From Amycolatopsis tolypomycina (lineage in GTDB: Bacteria > Actinomycetota > Actinomycetes > Mycobacteriales > Pseudonocardiaceae), in NCBI RefSeq assembly GCF_900105945.1, contig NZ_FNSO01000002.1:496001-560000 (forward strand): DNA of 64,000 nt. The letters are read 5' to 3'. Position 1 is the first letter of the stretch. Each line of letters begins with the position of its first letter. Positions 24,379 to 33,690 of the stretch are shown one piece after another. Under the pieces are notes generated by a model. That model was not told the origin of the DNA. It worked only from the letters and a program-made list of their open reading frames with translations, and made no database searches. A program made the position numbers and the translations under genes.

Positions 24379-26229
24379 CTAGCGGCGGCGGTAGGACAGG
24401 CCGTACCCGTACGGGAACAGGCCCTGCTTGCCGTCACCGGCGTTGATCGGCTGCTGGGAGGCGCTCCTCGGCCACGTGAAGCTCAGCTTCCCGGCCGGGT
24501 TGTGGTCGCCGTAGAGGACGTCGGCGACGCCCGCGCCCTCCGAGCCGGGCAGCCACGCCGCGACCAGGCCCCGGATCGAGGGCAGCTGCGCGGAGATGTC
24601 CACCGGCCGCCCGGACACCGTCACCACGACCAGCGGCACGCCGGACGCCTTCAGCTTGGTGAGGAGGGCGACGTCTTCGGCGTCGAGGACGACTCCGCCC
24701 GGCCGGTCTCCCTGCCCCTCGGCGTACGGCGTTTCGCCCACCACGGCGACAGCGACCTTGTAGCTCGAGTTGATTCCGCTACCCGCACGGTCATAAGTCA
24801 CCACCGTGCCTTTCCCGGCACCGGCCTTGATGCCGTCGAGGATCGTCGTGCCCGGGATGACCCGCGTGCCGCTCTGGCCCTGCCAGGTCAGCGTCCAGCC
24901 ACCCGCCTGGTTGCCCATGTCGTTGGCGTTCTTGCCGGCCACGAAGATCCGGTTGTCCTGCTTGGCCAGCGGCAGCACGCCGTCGTTCTTCAGCAGCACC
25001 TGCGACTCGCGCACGGCCTGCCGCGCGACGGCGTGGTTGGCGGCGCTGCCGAAGTCGCTCTGCAGCGAGCGGTCGGTGTACGGGCGCTCGAACAGGCCGA
25101 GTTCGAACTTCTTCGTGAGGATCCGCCGGTTCGCGTCGTCGATGCGCGCCATCGGGATGTCCCCGTTCAGGACTTCGGCCTTCAGCGTGGCGACGAACTT
25201 CTGGTAGTCGTACGGGACCATGACCATGTCCATCCCGGCGTTGACGGCCTGCTTGACCTCGACCGCGGTGAACCCGGTCTGGCCGTCGATCTGGTCGATG
25301 CCGTTCCAGTCGGAGACCACGAACCCGGAGAAGCCCAGCTCGCCCTTGAGCAGGTCGGTGATCAGGAACTTGTTGCCGTGGTCCTTGACGCCGTTCCAGC
25401 TGTTGAAGCTGATCATCACCGAGCCGGCGCCGTGGGCGATCGCGGCCTGGAACGGCGGCAGGTGGATGCGCCGCAGCTCGTCCAGGGTGATCTGGGTGTT
25501 GCCCTGGTCGACGCCGCCGGTGGTGCCGCCGTCGCCGATGAAGTGCTTGGCCGACGCCAGCACGGACGTCGTGTCGCCGAGCGCGGCGCCCTGCAGGCCC
25601 TTGATGACGACGGAGTTCGCGACGGCGTTGTCGGGGACTTCGCCGAAGGACTCGTACGTGCGGCCCCAGCGGTCGTCGCGGGCGACGCACAGGCAGGGCG
25701 CGAAGGCCCACTTGACGCCGGTGGCCGCGGTTTCCCGCGCGGTGATCGCGCCGATCCGCTGGGTCAGCTGCGGGTCGTTCGCGGCCCCCAGGCCGATGTT
25801 GTGCGGGAAGATCGTGGCGCCGGCGACGTTGTTGTGGCCGTGCACGGCGTCGGAGCCGTAGAGGATCGGGATGCCGAGGCCGGTTGTCGTCGCCACCCGC
25901 TGGTAGGCGTCGATCATGTCCGCCCACGCCCCCGGCGTGTTCGGCGTCGGCGTCGAACCGCCGCCGGAGAGGATGGAGCCGAGCCGGGCGGCGGCGGCCT
26001 GGGCGGGTGTCGCGGAGCCGCGCTCGCCCTGGGTCATCTGCCCGACCTTGTCGTCCAGGGTCATCCGCGCCAGCAGGTCCGTGACGCGGTCGGCGACCGA
26101 GGCGCTCGGGTTCTTGTAGAGCGGCGTCGCGGTGGCGGCGGAGGCCAGCGGGACGACGGCCGTTCCCGCGAGGAGCAGGCCGGCCAGGACAGTGGTTCGC
26201 AATGATCTCGTGGTGCGGAGGAGCGGCAT
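24379..26229 (-). CDS. Secreted glycoside hydrolase family 3 beta-glucosidase
   Basis: A 616-residue GH3 enzyme. Signal peptide: RTTRSLRTTVLAGLLLAG followed by a hydrophobic run, likely cut after ASA near residue 31. The GH3 N-domain has DKVGQMTQGERG, PILYGSDAVHGHNNVAGATI, HFIGDGGTTGG and the nucleophile motif VVSDWNGID (Asp at about residue 307); the C-domain has ESQVLLKNDGVLPL and ends FPYGYGLSY. It should release glucose from exported or plant-derived glucans outside the cell. The ATG at 26229 starts the signal peptide; the open frame extends upstream without one. Confidence 0.92.
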   Translation of the reverse strand: MPLLRTTRSLRTTVLAGLLLAGTAVVPLASAATATPLYKNPSASVADRVTDLLARMTLDDKVGQMTQGERGSATPAQAAAARLGSILSGGGSTPTPNTPGAWADMIDAYQRVATTTGLGIPILYGSDAVHGHNNVAGATIFPHNIGLGAANDPQLTQRIGAITARETAATGVKWAFAPCLCVARDDRWGRTYESFGEVPDNAVANSVVIKGLQGAALGDTTSVLASAKHFIGDGGTTGGVDQGNTQITLDELRRIHLPPFQAAIAHGAGSVMISFNSWNGVKDHGNKFLITDLLKGELGFSGFVVSDWNGIDQIDGQTGFTAVEVKQAVNAGMDMVMVPYDYQKFVATLKAEVLNGDIPMARIDDANRRILTKKFELGLFERPYTDRSLQSDFGSAANHAVARQAVRESQVLLKNDGVLPLAKQDNRIFVAGKNANDMGNQAGGWTLTWQGQSGTRVIPGTTILDGIKAGAGKGTVVTYDRAGSGINSSYKVAVAVVGETPYAEGQGDRPGGVVLDAEDVALLTKLKASGVPLVVVTVSGRPVDISAQLPSIRGLVAAWLPGSEGAGVADVLYGDHNPAGKLSFTWPRSASQQPINAGDGKQGLFPYGYGLSYRRR

Positions 26230-26346
26230 CGGTTCTCCGTGACAATCCGTCGATCCATAAGTTGCGAGCCAAAACAAATTAACCCGCCTCCGGCGTGACG
26301 CCGGTCACAATTCGGTCACGTCCCCCTGGTCAAGTAAGTTTCAGTC

Positions 26347-26976
26347 GTGCAGTTCGTCCTCGCCTCCCAGTCCCCCGCCCGCCTCGCCCTCCTGCGCTCG
26401 GCGGGCCTCGACCCCGCCGTGTTCGTCTCCGGCGTCGACGAGGACGCGGTCGCCGCGTCGCTCACTGATCCCTCGCCGTCCGAGCTGGTCACGGCCCTTG
26501 CGGCGGCCAAGGCCGAGGCGGTCGTCGACCAGGTCGCCGCGGCCCACCCGGACGCCGTCGTCGTCGCCTGCGATTCGATGCTTTCGATCCACGGGCAGAT
26601 GGTCGGGAAGCCGGGGTCGCCGGACGTCGCGCGGCAGCGCTGGGCCGCGATGGCGGGAACATCCGGTGAACTCCTCACCGGCCACGCGGTCGTCCGGCTC
26701 GACGGCGGGACGCGCGCGAAGGAGACGTCCGGCTGGGAAGCGACCACCGTCCGGTTCGGCACGCCGACGCCCGAGGAGATCGACGCCTACGTCGCGACCG
26801 GCGAGCCGCTCGACGTCGCCGGCGGCTTCACGATCGACGGCCTGGGCGGCTGGTTCGTCGAAGGGCTCGACGGCGGCCACACGAGCGTCATCGGGATCAG
26901 CCTGCCGCTGACGCGCCGGCTGCTGGCCGAGGTCGGCGTGAGTGTCGTGGATCTCTGGCGACGTTCCGCATCCTGA
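26347..26976 (+). CDS. maf: Maf family nucleoside triphosphate pyrophosphatase
   Basis: A 209-residue Maf protein: FVLASQSPARLALLRSAGL (phosphate-binding SxSPRR-like loop in its actinobacterial SPAR form), VVVACDSMLSIHGQMVGKPG with the catalytic Asp, and GGFTIDGLGGWFVEGLDGGH. Maf proteins hydrolyse non-canonical NTPs or dTTP/UTP. The GTG at 26347 has TAAGTT at 26335-26340, 7 nt before it, suggesting leaderless translation. In mycobacteria maf follows accE5 directly; here 7.7 kb separates them. Confidence 0.9.
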   Translation: MQFVLASQSPARLALLRSAGLDPAVFVSGVDEDAVAASLTDPSPSELVTALAAAKAEAVVDQVAAAHPDAVVVACDSMLSIHGQMVGKPGSPDVARQRWAAMAGTSGELLTGHAVVRLDGGTRAKETSGWEATTVRFGTPTPEEIDAYVATGEPLDVAGGFTIDGLGGWFVEGLDGGHTSVIGISLPLTRRLLAEVGVSVVDLWRRSAS

Positions 26977-27076
26977 GAAAGGCACCACACCTTCGGGTGA
27001 ACCGGAAGAGTCCTCTCTTGCCTAACGTTCTCGTTACCCGGCAAGACCAGAAACTTTCGAGCACCGGAGTCGCCCC

Positions 27077-28429
27077 GTGTCTTTCGTACGGACATACACC
27101 AAGCCGCGGGTGTTCGCGGCCGCGGTTCTCGGCTCGCTCGTCGTCGGCGCCCTCCTCGGCGTCGTCGCACGGCAGACCGAGGCCGGCTGGCTGACCGATC
27201 TCCTCGACCAGATCGGCACCATCTTCACCACGCTGCTGCAGATCGCGGTGATCCCGCTGGTCTTCACGGCGATCGTGGTCGGCATCAACAGCCTCCGGAA
27301 GCTCGGCGGCGGCCGCACCGCCGCGCGCCTCGGCGGCAAGACGGTGCTGTGGTTCGCGATCACGTCGTTCATCGCGTCGCTGATCGGCATCGTGGTCGGC
27401 CGGATCTTCAACCCCGGCGCCGGCGGGCTCGGCGGCGTCGAGGCGACCGCCAAGAACGCCGACCGGGCGGCGCAGAGCGTCGACCACTGGGGCTCGTGGA
27501 GCGCCTTCGTGAACGGGCTGCTGCCCGAGAACTTCGTGAAAGCGTTTGCCGACGGCGAGACGCTGCAGGTGCTGTTCCTCGCGCTGGTCATCGGCGCGGC
27601 CGCCTACAGCCTGGGTGATCGCGCGAAGCCGTTCGTGGACTTCACGACGAGCGTGTTCGAGATCATCCAGCGCTACCTCGGCTGGATCGTCCGGCTGGCC
27701 CCGATCGGCATCATCGGCCTGATCGGCGCGGCGGTGTCGAACTACGGCGACGCGCTGTTCCGCCCGCTGTTCTCCACCACGCTCGCGGTGTACGTCGGCT
27801 GCCTGCTCGTGCTGTTCGTCGTCTACCCGATCCTGCTGCAGTTCGTGGCGAAGGTGAGCCCGCTCAAGTTCTTCGCGAAGGCGGGCACGGCGATCCAGTT
27901 CGCGTTCGCCTCGCAGTCGTCGGCCGCGACGCTGCCGCTGACCCGCCAGTCCGCGGTCAACCTCGGTGTCCAGCCGGCGTACGCGGCCTTCGCGACCCCG
28001 CTCGGCAGCGCGACGAAGATGGACGGCTGCGCGGCGGTGTTCCCGGCGATCGCGGCGATCTTCGTCGCCAACCTGGCCGGGGTGTCGCTGAACTTCTGGC
28101 AGTACGCGGGCATCGTCGTGGTGGCCGTGGTCGGCGCACTGGCGACCGCCGGGACCACAGGCTGGCTGACGGCGTTCACGCTGACGACGTCGTTCATCGG
28201 CCTCGACGCCAAGCAGGTGGCGCTGGGCCTGGCCCTGATCTACTCGGTCAACCCGATCATGGACATGATGCGCACGGCGACGAACGTGGCCGGCCAGATC
28301 ACGGTGCCGGTGATCGTGGCGCGCAGCGAAGGCCTCCTCGACGACGAGGTCCTCGACGCCCCGACCGACCGTCCCGAGCACACCGACGACGGCTCCTCGG
28401 CCCGCCACACGGCCCCGGCTCCCGCCTGA
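27077..28429 (+). CDS. Dicarboxylate/amino acid:cation symporter (DAACS family)
   Basis: A 450-residue transporter with about eight membrane helices and the two re-entrant hairpins of the GltPh fold. Signature pieces are FASQSSAATLPLTRQSAV (serine-rich hairpin 1), ATPLGSATKMDGCA (TM7, NMDGT-like motif) and LIYSVNPIMDMMRTATNVAG (TM8 with the substrate-binding Asp-Arg-Thr-Asn region). It imports glutamate/aspartate or C4-dicarboxylates with sodium or protons. GTG start at 27077. A repeat-rich terminator follows. Confidence 0.9.
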   Translation: MSFVRTYTKPRVFAAAVLGSLVVGALLGVVARQTEAGWLTDLLDQIGTIFTTLLQIAVIPLVFTAIVVGINSLRKLGGGRTAARLGGKTVLWFAITSFIASLIGIVVGRIFNPGAGGLGGVEATAKNADRAAQSVDHWGSWSAFVNGLLPENFVKAFADGETLQVLFLALVIGAAAYSLGDRAKPFVDFTTSVFEIIQRYLGWIVRLAPIGIIGLIGAAVSNYGDALFRPLFSTTLAVYVGCLLVLFVVYPILLQFVAKVSPLKFFAKAGTAIQFAFASQSSAATLPLTRQSAVNLGVQPAYAAFATPLGSATKMDGCAAVFPAIAAIFVANLAGVSLNFWQYAGIVVVAVVGALATAGTTGWLTAFTLTTSFIGLDAKQVALGLALIYSVNPIMDMMRTATNVAGQITVPVIVARSEGLLDDEVLDAPTDRPEHTDDGSSARHTAPAPA

Positions 28430-28434
28430 CCCAC

Positions 28435-28519
28435 GCGCCCCAATGTGGCGTTGGTTGCGTCCAACGCACCCAATGTGGCGTTCGGTGCGTCCAACGCACC
28501 GAACGCCACATTGGGGCGC
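28435..28519. repeat. Intergenic inverted/tandem repeat between convergent genes
   Basis: Two 30-bp near-identical direct copies (28441-28470 and 28471-28500) begin CAATGTGGCGTT and end GCGTCCAACGCACC, followed by an inverted third part. The outer arms GCGCCCCAATGTGGCGTT (28435-28452) and 28502-28519 are perfect 18-bp inverted repeats; inner GCGTTCGGTGCGT (28479-28491) pairs with 28494-28506. The structure sits between the 3' ends of the symporter and the hypothetical membrane protein, and probably acts as a bidirectional terminator. Similar elements are, from memory, dispersed in Amycolatopsis genomes. Confidence 0.75.
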
Positions 28520-28526
28520 TTGGGAC

Positions 28527-29252
28527 TCAGGACGCGGGGCAGGCGCGGAGGTCGGCGCGGGTGAGGCGGATGTCCGGCCAGCCGCGCAGGTCCGACGGCG
28601 ACGTGAACCGCCGCGTGCAGCCGACCGACTTGCCCGCCAGGTCGTACACCTCGCCCAGCACCGGGGCCGCCGTGCACTTCGGGGTGCCGGACGCGGCGTC
28701 CGGGCAGTCGTGGCGGACCACGATCACGTCGGGACTGGCGTCGCCCGTGACGTCGTAGAGCGAAAGCGTCCCGGCGTCGGCGTAGAACGGCTTGCCCGGG
28801 TCGCGCCACACGCCCCCGCTGCCGACGAGCAGCTCGCCGTACGCGGCCGTGCCGTCGTCGCCGACGTCGCCGCGGACCAGGCAGGCCGGGGCCGGGCCGT
28901 CGATGCAGCGCAGCGAGTCCTGGTCCAGCCGCACGCCCAGCTGGGCGAGGGACAGCTCGAACACCGTGCCCGGCTCCGGCCCGACGCGCAGGCGGGCCGA
29001 ACCACCACCCGCGTCGGTGAGCAGCACCACCGGCGTTCCGCCGACCGTCACCGCCGCGAGCTGGCGGCATGGGCCGCCGCCGCAGGTCACCGCGGGTGAC
29101 ACCGGCGCGGCGGCCGGTTCGGCCGGTCCGGTGGCCGCCTCGGGCCGCGGCCGCAGCACGAACACCGCGCCGATCGCGCCGATCGTGACCACCGCGGCCA
29201 GCACCGCGGTGAGCAGCGCCGACCGAGGCGTCCGCGCTGCCGTAGTCCGCAT
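28527..29252 (-). CDS. Hypothetical membrane-anchored extracytoplasmic protein
   Basis: A 241-residue protein with one N-terminal membrane segment (LLTAVLAAVVTIGAIGAVFV, residues 14-34) and a Pro/Ala linker. The exterior domain contains six cysteines in pairs (TCGGGPC, RCIDGPAPAC, HDC, KC) and FG-GAP-like turns GDVGDDGTAAYG and YDVTGDASPDVIVV. It is probably a disulfide-bonded beta-rich surface domain. I do not recognise a specific function. Confidence 0.7.
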   Translation of the reverse strand: MRTTAARTPRSALLTAVLAAVVTIGAIGAVFVLRPRPEAATGPAEPAAAPVSPAVTCGGGPCRQLAAVTVGGTPVVLLTDAGGGSARLRVGPEPGTVFELSLAQLGVRLDQDSLRCIDGPAPACLVRGDVGDDGTAAYGELLVGSGGVWRDPGKPFYADAGTLSLYDVTGDASPDVIVVRHDCPDAASGTPKCTAAPVLGEVYDLAGKSVGCTRRFTSPSDLRGWPDIRLTRADLRACPAS

Positions 29253-29366
29253 AAGACAGAGCGTAAGCCGCTTCGCGGCCGGCTGCGGGCAGCGCCCCGT
29301 CGCGATGTGGTGGGTTCAACCCGACGGGGTCACGGGTAGCGGAACGTGTCCGTCTATGTTGTCCGG

Positions 29367-29642
29367 GTGACGAACCCGAACCTCCCGCCCGCCCTGTACC
29401 TCCCGACCGGCCCGGTCAGCGCCGAGACCGAAGGCGCGTCGATCGAGCTGCGCCGCACGCCCGACGGCCGCACCGCGCTGGTCGCCTTCACCGCGCTCGA
29501 CCGGCTGATCGACTGCTGCGGCGAGCACCAGCCGTGGGTGCTGGTGAACACCGAGCACCTGCCGAAGGTCCACAAGGCGAACCCGTACGACGTGATCGTG
29601 CTCGACTCGCCGCTGCCCGAGGAGCTCCGGCACCACGTCTGA
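29367..29642 (+). CDS. SAV_915 family protein
   Basis: A 91-residue soluble protein: [52 protein letters not shown]. This is the pattern of the SAV_915 family of small actinomycete proteins, function unknown. I favour the GTG at 29367 over the in-frame GTG at 29346 because a TATGTT box (29355-29360) ends exactly 7 nt before it. Confidence 0.72.
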   Translation: MTNPNLPPALYLPTGPVSAETEGASIELRRTPDGRTALVAFTALDRLIDCCGEHQPWVLVNTEHLPKVHKANPYDVIVLDSPLPEELRHHV

Positions 29643-29748
29643 GCGTGGTTCACCTCTCACTCAAGAGACTCGCGACGTCATATCCGTAGACTTCCCTGAT
29701 GCCGCGTGGGCGGTCAGCAATGCAGCTGTCGGACGCAGGAGGTGCGGG

Positions 29749-31542
29749 GTGGCCGAGCAGGTCGGCGAAACCACGGGTGGTCCGGTGACCAAGATCCTGG
29801 TCGCCAACCGTGGCGAAATCGCGGTACGCGTCATCAGAGCCGCGAAGGACGCTGGCCTGGCCAGTGTCGCGGTGTACGCCGACCCGGACCGAGACGCGCC
29901 ACACGTCCGCCTGGCCGACGAGGCCTTCGCGCTCGGCGGCACCACCGCTGCCGAGAGCTACCTCAACTTCGACAAGATCCTCGACGCCGCCAAGCGGTCG
30001 GGCGCCGACTCGGTGCACCCGGGCTACGGCTTCCTCTCCGAGAACGCGGACTTCGCCCAGGCCGTCCTCGACGCCGCGCTGACTTGGATCGGGCCGAGCC
30101 CGCAGGCCATCCGCGACCTCGGCGACAAGGTCACCGCGCGCCACATCGCCATGCGCGCCGGCGCACCGCTGGTGCCGGGCACGAAGGAGCCGGTCAAGGA
30201 CGCCACCGAGATCGTCGCGTTCGCCGACGAGCACGGCCTGCCGGTGGCCATCAAGGCCGCGTTCGGCGGCGGTGGGCGCGGCCTCAAGGTCGCCCGCACC
30301 CGCGAGGAGATCCCGGAGCTGTTCGAGTCGGCCACGCGCGAGGCGGTCGCCGCGTTCGGCCGCGGCGAATGCTTCGTCGAGCGGTACCTGGACAAGCCGC
30401 GGCACGTCGAGGCCCAGGTGCTGGCCGACATGCACGGCAACGCGATCGTCGTCGGCACCCGCGACTGCTCGCTGCAGCGGCGGCACCAGAAGCTCGTCGA
30501 GGAGGCGCCCGCGCCGTTCCTGAGCGACGAGCAGCGCAAGCGCATCCACGAGTCGGCGAAGGCGATCTGCAAGGAAGCCGGGTACTACGGCGCCGGCACG
30601 GTCGAGTACCTCGTCGCCGTCGACGGCACGATCTCGTTCCTCGAGGTCAACACCCGGCTGCAGGTCGAGCACCCGGTGTCGGAGGAAACCACCGGCCTCG
30701 ACCTCGTCCGCGAGATGTTCCGCATCGCGCGCGGCGAGCCGCTGCGGATCACCTCCGACCCCGAGCCGCGCGGCCACTCCATCGAGTTCCGCATCAACGG
30801 CGAGGACGCCGGCCGCGGCTTCCTGCCCGCGCCGGGCACGGTGACGAAGTTCGTCGCGCCGAGCGGCCCGGGCGTGCGCGTCGACTCCGGTGTCGAGTCC
30901 GGCAGCGTGATCGGCGGGCAGTTCGACTCGATGCTGGCCAAGCTGATCGTCACCGGCTCGGACCGCAACAACGCACTGGAGCGCAGCCGCCGCGCGCTCG
31001 ACGAGATGGTCGTCGAGGGCATGGCGACGGTGCTGCCGTTCGACCGCGTGATCGTCAACGACCCGGCGTTCATCGGCGACGAAACCGGCTTCAGCGTGCA
31101 CACGCGCTGGATCGAGACGGAGTTCGACAACAAGATCGAGCCGTTCGTGGCGCCGGACGTCGAGGCCGCCGAAGAGGAACCGCGGCAGAACGTCGTGGTC
31201 GAGGTCGGCGGGCGCCGGCTCGAGGTGTCGCTGCCGGGCGGGTTCGCGCTCGAAGGCGGCGGCGGGGGCGGCACCGCCGTCAAGGCGAAGCCGCGCAAGC
31301 GCGCCGGCGGCACCAAGGCGGCGGTCAGCGGCGACGCCGTCACGGCGCCGATGCAGGGCACGATCGTGAAGGTGGCCGTCGAAGAGGGCCAGACGGTCGA
31401 AGCCGGTGAGCTGATCGTCGTCCTCGAGGCGATGAAGATGGAGAACCCGGTCACCGCGCACAAAGCGGGCACCGTCACCGGGCTTTCGGTCGAGGTCGGC
31501 GCCGCCGTGACGCAGGGCACACAGCTGCTGGAGATCAAGTAG
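29749..31542 (+). CDS. accA3: Acyl-CoA carboxylase alpha subunit (biotin carboxylase plus biotin carrier)
   Basis: A 597-residue fusion. The biotin carboxylase part has [34 protein letters not shown], the ATP-grasp glycine loop [31 protein letters not shown] and [16 protein letters not shown]. The C-terminal carrier domain has [11 protein letters not shown] with the biotinylated lysine at residue 563. It carboxylates biotin with bicarbonate and ATP and hands it to AccD-type subunits such as the one at 16780. AGGAGGTGCGGG precedes the GTG at 29749. Confidence 0.95.
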   Translation: MAEQVGETTGGPVTKILVANRGEIAVRVIRAAKDAGLASVAVYADPDRDAPHVRLADEAFALGGTTAAESYLNFDKILDAAKRSGADSVHPGYGFLSENADFAQAVLDAALTWIGPSPQAIRDLGDKVTARHIAMRAGAPLVPGTKEPVKDATEIVAFADEHGLPVAIKAAFGGGGRGLKVARTREEIPELFESATREAVAAFGRGECFVERYLDKPRHVEAQVLADMHGNAIVVGTRDCSLQRRHQKLVEEAPAPFLSDEQRKRIHESAKAICKEAGYYGAGTVEYLVAVDGTISFLEVNTRLQVEHPVSEETTGLDLVREMFRIARGEPLRITSDPEPRGHSIEFRINGEDAGRGFLPAPGTVTKFVAPSGPGVRVDSGVESGSVIGGQFDSMLAKLIVTGSDRNNALERSRRALDEMVVEGMATVLPFDRVIVNDPAFIGDETGFSVHTRWIETEFDNKIEPFVAPDVEAAEEEPRQNVVVEVGGRRLEVSLPGGFALEGGGGGGTAVKAKPRKRAGGTKAAVSGDAVTAPMQGTIVKVAVEEGQTVEAGELIVVLEAMKMENPVTAHKAGTVTGLSVEVGAAVTQGTQLLEIK

Positions 31543-31600
31543 CACGGTTCGTTACGGATGTCGTGGTGGGCCGCCCCCGAGGCGGCCTACCATCGACTAC

Positions 31601-32131
31601 GTGACCGAAGTCCCGTCTCCGCAGCTGCGGATCAGCGACCAGAACCGTGAGTCCGCGCTGTCCGCCCTCGGGGAGCACATGACCGCGGGACGGCTCGACA
31701 TCGACGAGTACGGCGAGCGCTCGGCCCGGATCACCGCGGCCAAGACCCGCGGCGAGCTCGGCGAGATCTTCGCGGACCTGCCGGCGCCGCACCCGGCGTA
31801 CGAAGACGTCCCCCAGGCCGTCGCGGCGCCTGAGCCGGCTGCGCCCGCGCCCCGGCCGTCGGGGACTCCCGAAAACTGGTCGCCGCCGCAGCGGTTCGTC
31901 GCCGCGATCTTTCCGCTGACCCTCATCGCCGCGATTGCGTTGATCGCCACCGGCACGGTCGGGTGGGCGATCATCTTCCTGCCGATCGGTGTCGGCGTCT
32001 TCGGCAAGGCGATGTGGGGGCACGGCTGGAACCACGACCAGCGCCACCGCGACCGCCACGAGCGGCACGTGCGCGACCGGCAACGCCGCCGCGAGCTGCG
32101 CGACTCCTACCGGCGCGAGCTGGGTCGCTGA
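31601..32131 (+). CDS. DUF1707 domain membrane protein
   Basis: A 176-residue protein. The N-terminal DUF1707 domain reads LRISDQNRESALSALGEHMT, AGRLDIDEYGERSARITAAK, TRGELGEIFADLP (residues 9-62). A Pro/Ala linker leads to two membrane helices (about 100-145) and an Arg/His-rich cytoplasmic tail HRDRHERHVRDRQRRRELRD. Members are often linked to signalling, but no function is proven. GTG start at 31601 with TACCAT 7-8 nt upstream. A shorter paralogue follows 8 bp downstream. Confidence 0.85.
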   Translation: MTEVPSPQLRISDQNRESALSALGEHMTAGRLDIDEYGERSARITAAKTRGELGEIFADLPAPHPAYEDVPQAVAAPEPAAPAPRPSGTPENWSPPQRFVAAIFPLTLIAAIALIATGTVGWAIIFLPIGVGVFGKAMWGHGWNHDQRHRDRHERHVRDRQRRRELRDSYRRELGR

Positions 32132-32138
32132 TCCGGCC

Positions 32139-32531
32139 GTGGGCGACATGCGGTTGAGCGACGCCGAACGCCAGGACGCCCTGGACGTTCTCGAAGAGCA
32201 CGTCCGCACCGGACGGCTCGACATCGACGAGTACGGCGCCCGGACCGCGAAGGTCACCGCGGCCAAGCGGGTCAGCGAGCTCATCCCACTGTTCGACGAC
32301 CTGCCCTCGCCCCGCCCGAGCGCGTTGCTGAACGGCGCGGCCGCTCCCGGCGTGCCGGTGATGTCCGGCGAGAGCCCGCTGGCCGGCTTCCTGACCCGCA
32401 GCGCGGTGCCGATCGCGATCGTGCTGGCGATCGTCGTGCTCATCCTGTCGCGGGGCCGGTTGCTGATCATCTCGGTGGCTTTGCCGCTGGTGGTCGCGGC
32501 GATCGCGGGGATGCGCCGCCGCCGATCCTGA
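32139..32531 (+). CDS. DUF1707 domain membrane protein (shorter paralogue)
   Basis: About 130 residues with the same N-terminal domain as its neighbour: MRLSDAERQDALDVLEEHVR, TGRLDIDEYGARTAKVTAAK, RVSELIPLFDDLP. Two hydrophobic segments follow and the protein ends with basic RRRRS. Start either GTG at 32139 or ATG at 32148. The adjacent arrangement indicates a tandem duplication followed by divergence of the membrane part. Confidence 0.82.
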   Translation: MGDMRLSDAERQDALDVLEEHVRTGRLDIDEYGARTAKVTAAKRVSELIPLFDDLPSPRPSALLNGAAAPGVPVMSGESPLAGFLTRSAVPIAIVLAIVVLILSRGRLLIISVALPLVVAAIAGMRRRRS

Positions 32532-32608
32532 TCGCTCCTTTCCCCGGGGCAACCTGCTGCCGCGGTCAAGCGTGGTGATCACGCAGGTCGGGGGAAAGGG
32601 AGGGATCC

Positions 32609-33631
32609 ATGAACAAGATGTGGGCGCGATCGGGGGTGCTCGCCACCGTGGCGATCGCCGTCGCGGCCTTGGCGGCGGTGCCGGCGCAGGCCGCGCAGCT
32701 GAGCTGGCAGCCGGCGGTGCTGCCGTTGCCCGCCGGAGCCGACCCCGCCGGGCACGGTTTCCTGAAGGCTTCGAACGGCCGCGGCGAGTACACGGGGTCG
32801 TTCATCGTCGACGGCAAGCTGCAGGTCGTGAGCTGGCGCGGCGGAAAGCCGGTGCTGCGCGGCGTTCCGGACGGCTTCGAATGGGCGATGGCCGAAGACG
32901 AGAACGGCGCCGGCACCGTCGTCGGCACGGCGATCGACTACGACACCGGTGCCTTCCGGTCGTTCGTGCTGGACGCGACCGGGTTCCACCTCCGCGAGAC
33001 CCCGGCGGGCTACCGGGAGGCCCAGACGACGGCCGTCAACGCCCGCGGCGACGTGCTGGGCCAGGTCTTCGGCGAGGACCCGGCGCGGAACGGCGCGATC
33101 GTGTGGCCGGCGGACGGCGGCGCGCCGGTGATCATCCCGGCGACGCACCAGTACGAGATCCCGCTGAACATCGACGACGACGGGACCGTCCTGTTCTCCT
33201 CCTACGAGTCGGGGCTGTTGTGGAAGGACGGCAGCTACCGGGAGCTCACCGCACCGGGGTTCCGGTACACGAGCGGATCGGCGATCCGCAACGGCGTCGT
33301 CGTCGGCTCGGCCTCGGACGGCACGGTCGCGGGTTCCCGGGCCATGCGCTGGAACTCCGCGGGGGTGGCCACCGTCCTGCCCGGCGGCGACGCCGCGTAT
33401 GCGCTGAACCGCGCGGGGCTGACCTACGGGACGGCTCCGGTACCGGGCTCGTTCCGCGGGACGCCGACCACGTGGTTCGGCACCACCCCGAGCGGCGACC
33501 TGCGGCAGCCCGGCAGCTATCCGAGCTACCAGGCGAGCCAGGTGACCGACAACGGAACGTTCGCCGGCATCGCGTCGAACGGCCCGCTCGACGAGGGCGG
33601 CGTGCCGGTGGTCTGGCGCCTGGCGGGGTGA
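32609..33631 (+). CDS. Secreted hypothetical protein, beta-propeller-like
   Basis: A 340-residue exported protein: signal peptide at residues 1-29 with cleavage likely after AQA. The rest is built of repeated units with patterns such as GTVVGTAIDYDTGAFRSFVL, NARGDVLGQVFGED, NGVVVGSASDGTVAGSRAMR and NGTFAGIASNGP, resembling HAF-type repeat proteins that form beta-propellers. No catalytic motif is visible. AGGGAGG precedes the ATG. Confidence 0.72.
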   Translation: MNKMWARSGVLATVAIAVAALAAVPAQAAQLSWQPAVLPLPAGADPAGHGFLKASNGRGEYTGSFIVDGKLQVVSWRGGKPVLRGVPDGFEWAMAEDENGAGTVVGTAIDYDTGAFRSFVLDATGFHLRETPAGYREAQTTAVNARGDVLGQVFGEDPARNGAIVWPADGGAPVIIPATHQYEIPLNIDDDGTVLFSSYESGLLWKDGSYRELTAPGFRYTSGSAIRNGVVVGSASDGTVAGSRAMRWNSAGVATVLPGGDAAYALNRAGLTYGTAPVPGSFRGTPTTWFGTTPSGDLRQPGSYPSYQASQVTDNGTFAGIASNGPLDEGGVPVVWRLAG

Positions 33632-33690
33632 GCGGCCCTTGATCGCCGGGCCGGGGGCGGCGTGCTCCCGGCCTGGCTAGGCTGGGCGGA

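Noticed and set aside
28435..28519. A CRISPR or iteron array
   Set aside because: Units are contiguous and end in an inverted copy; the place between convergent genes points to a terminator-type repeat.
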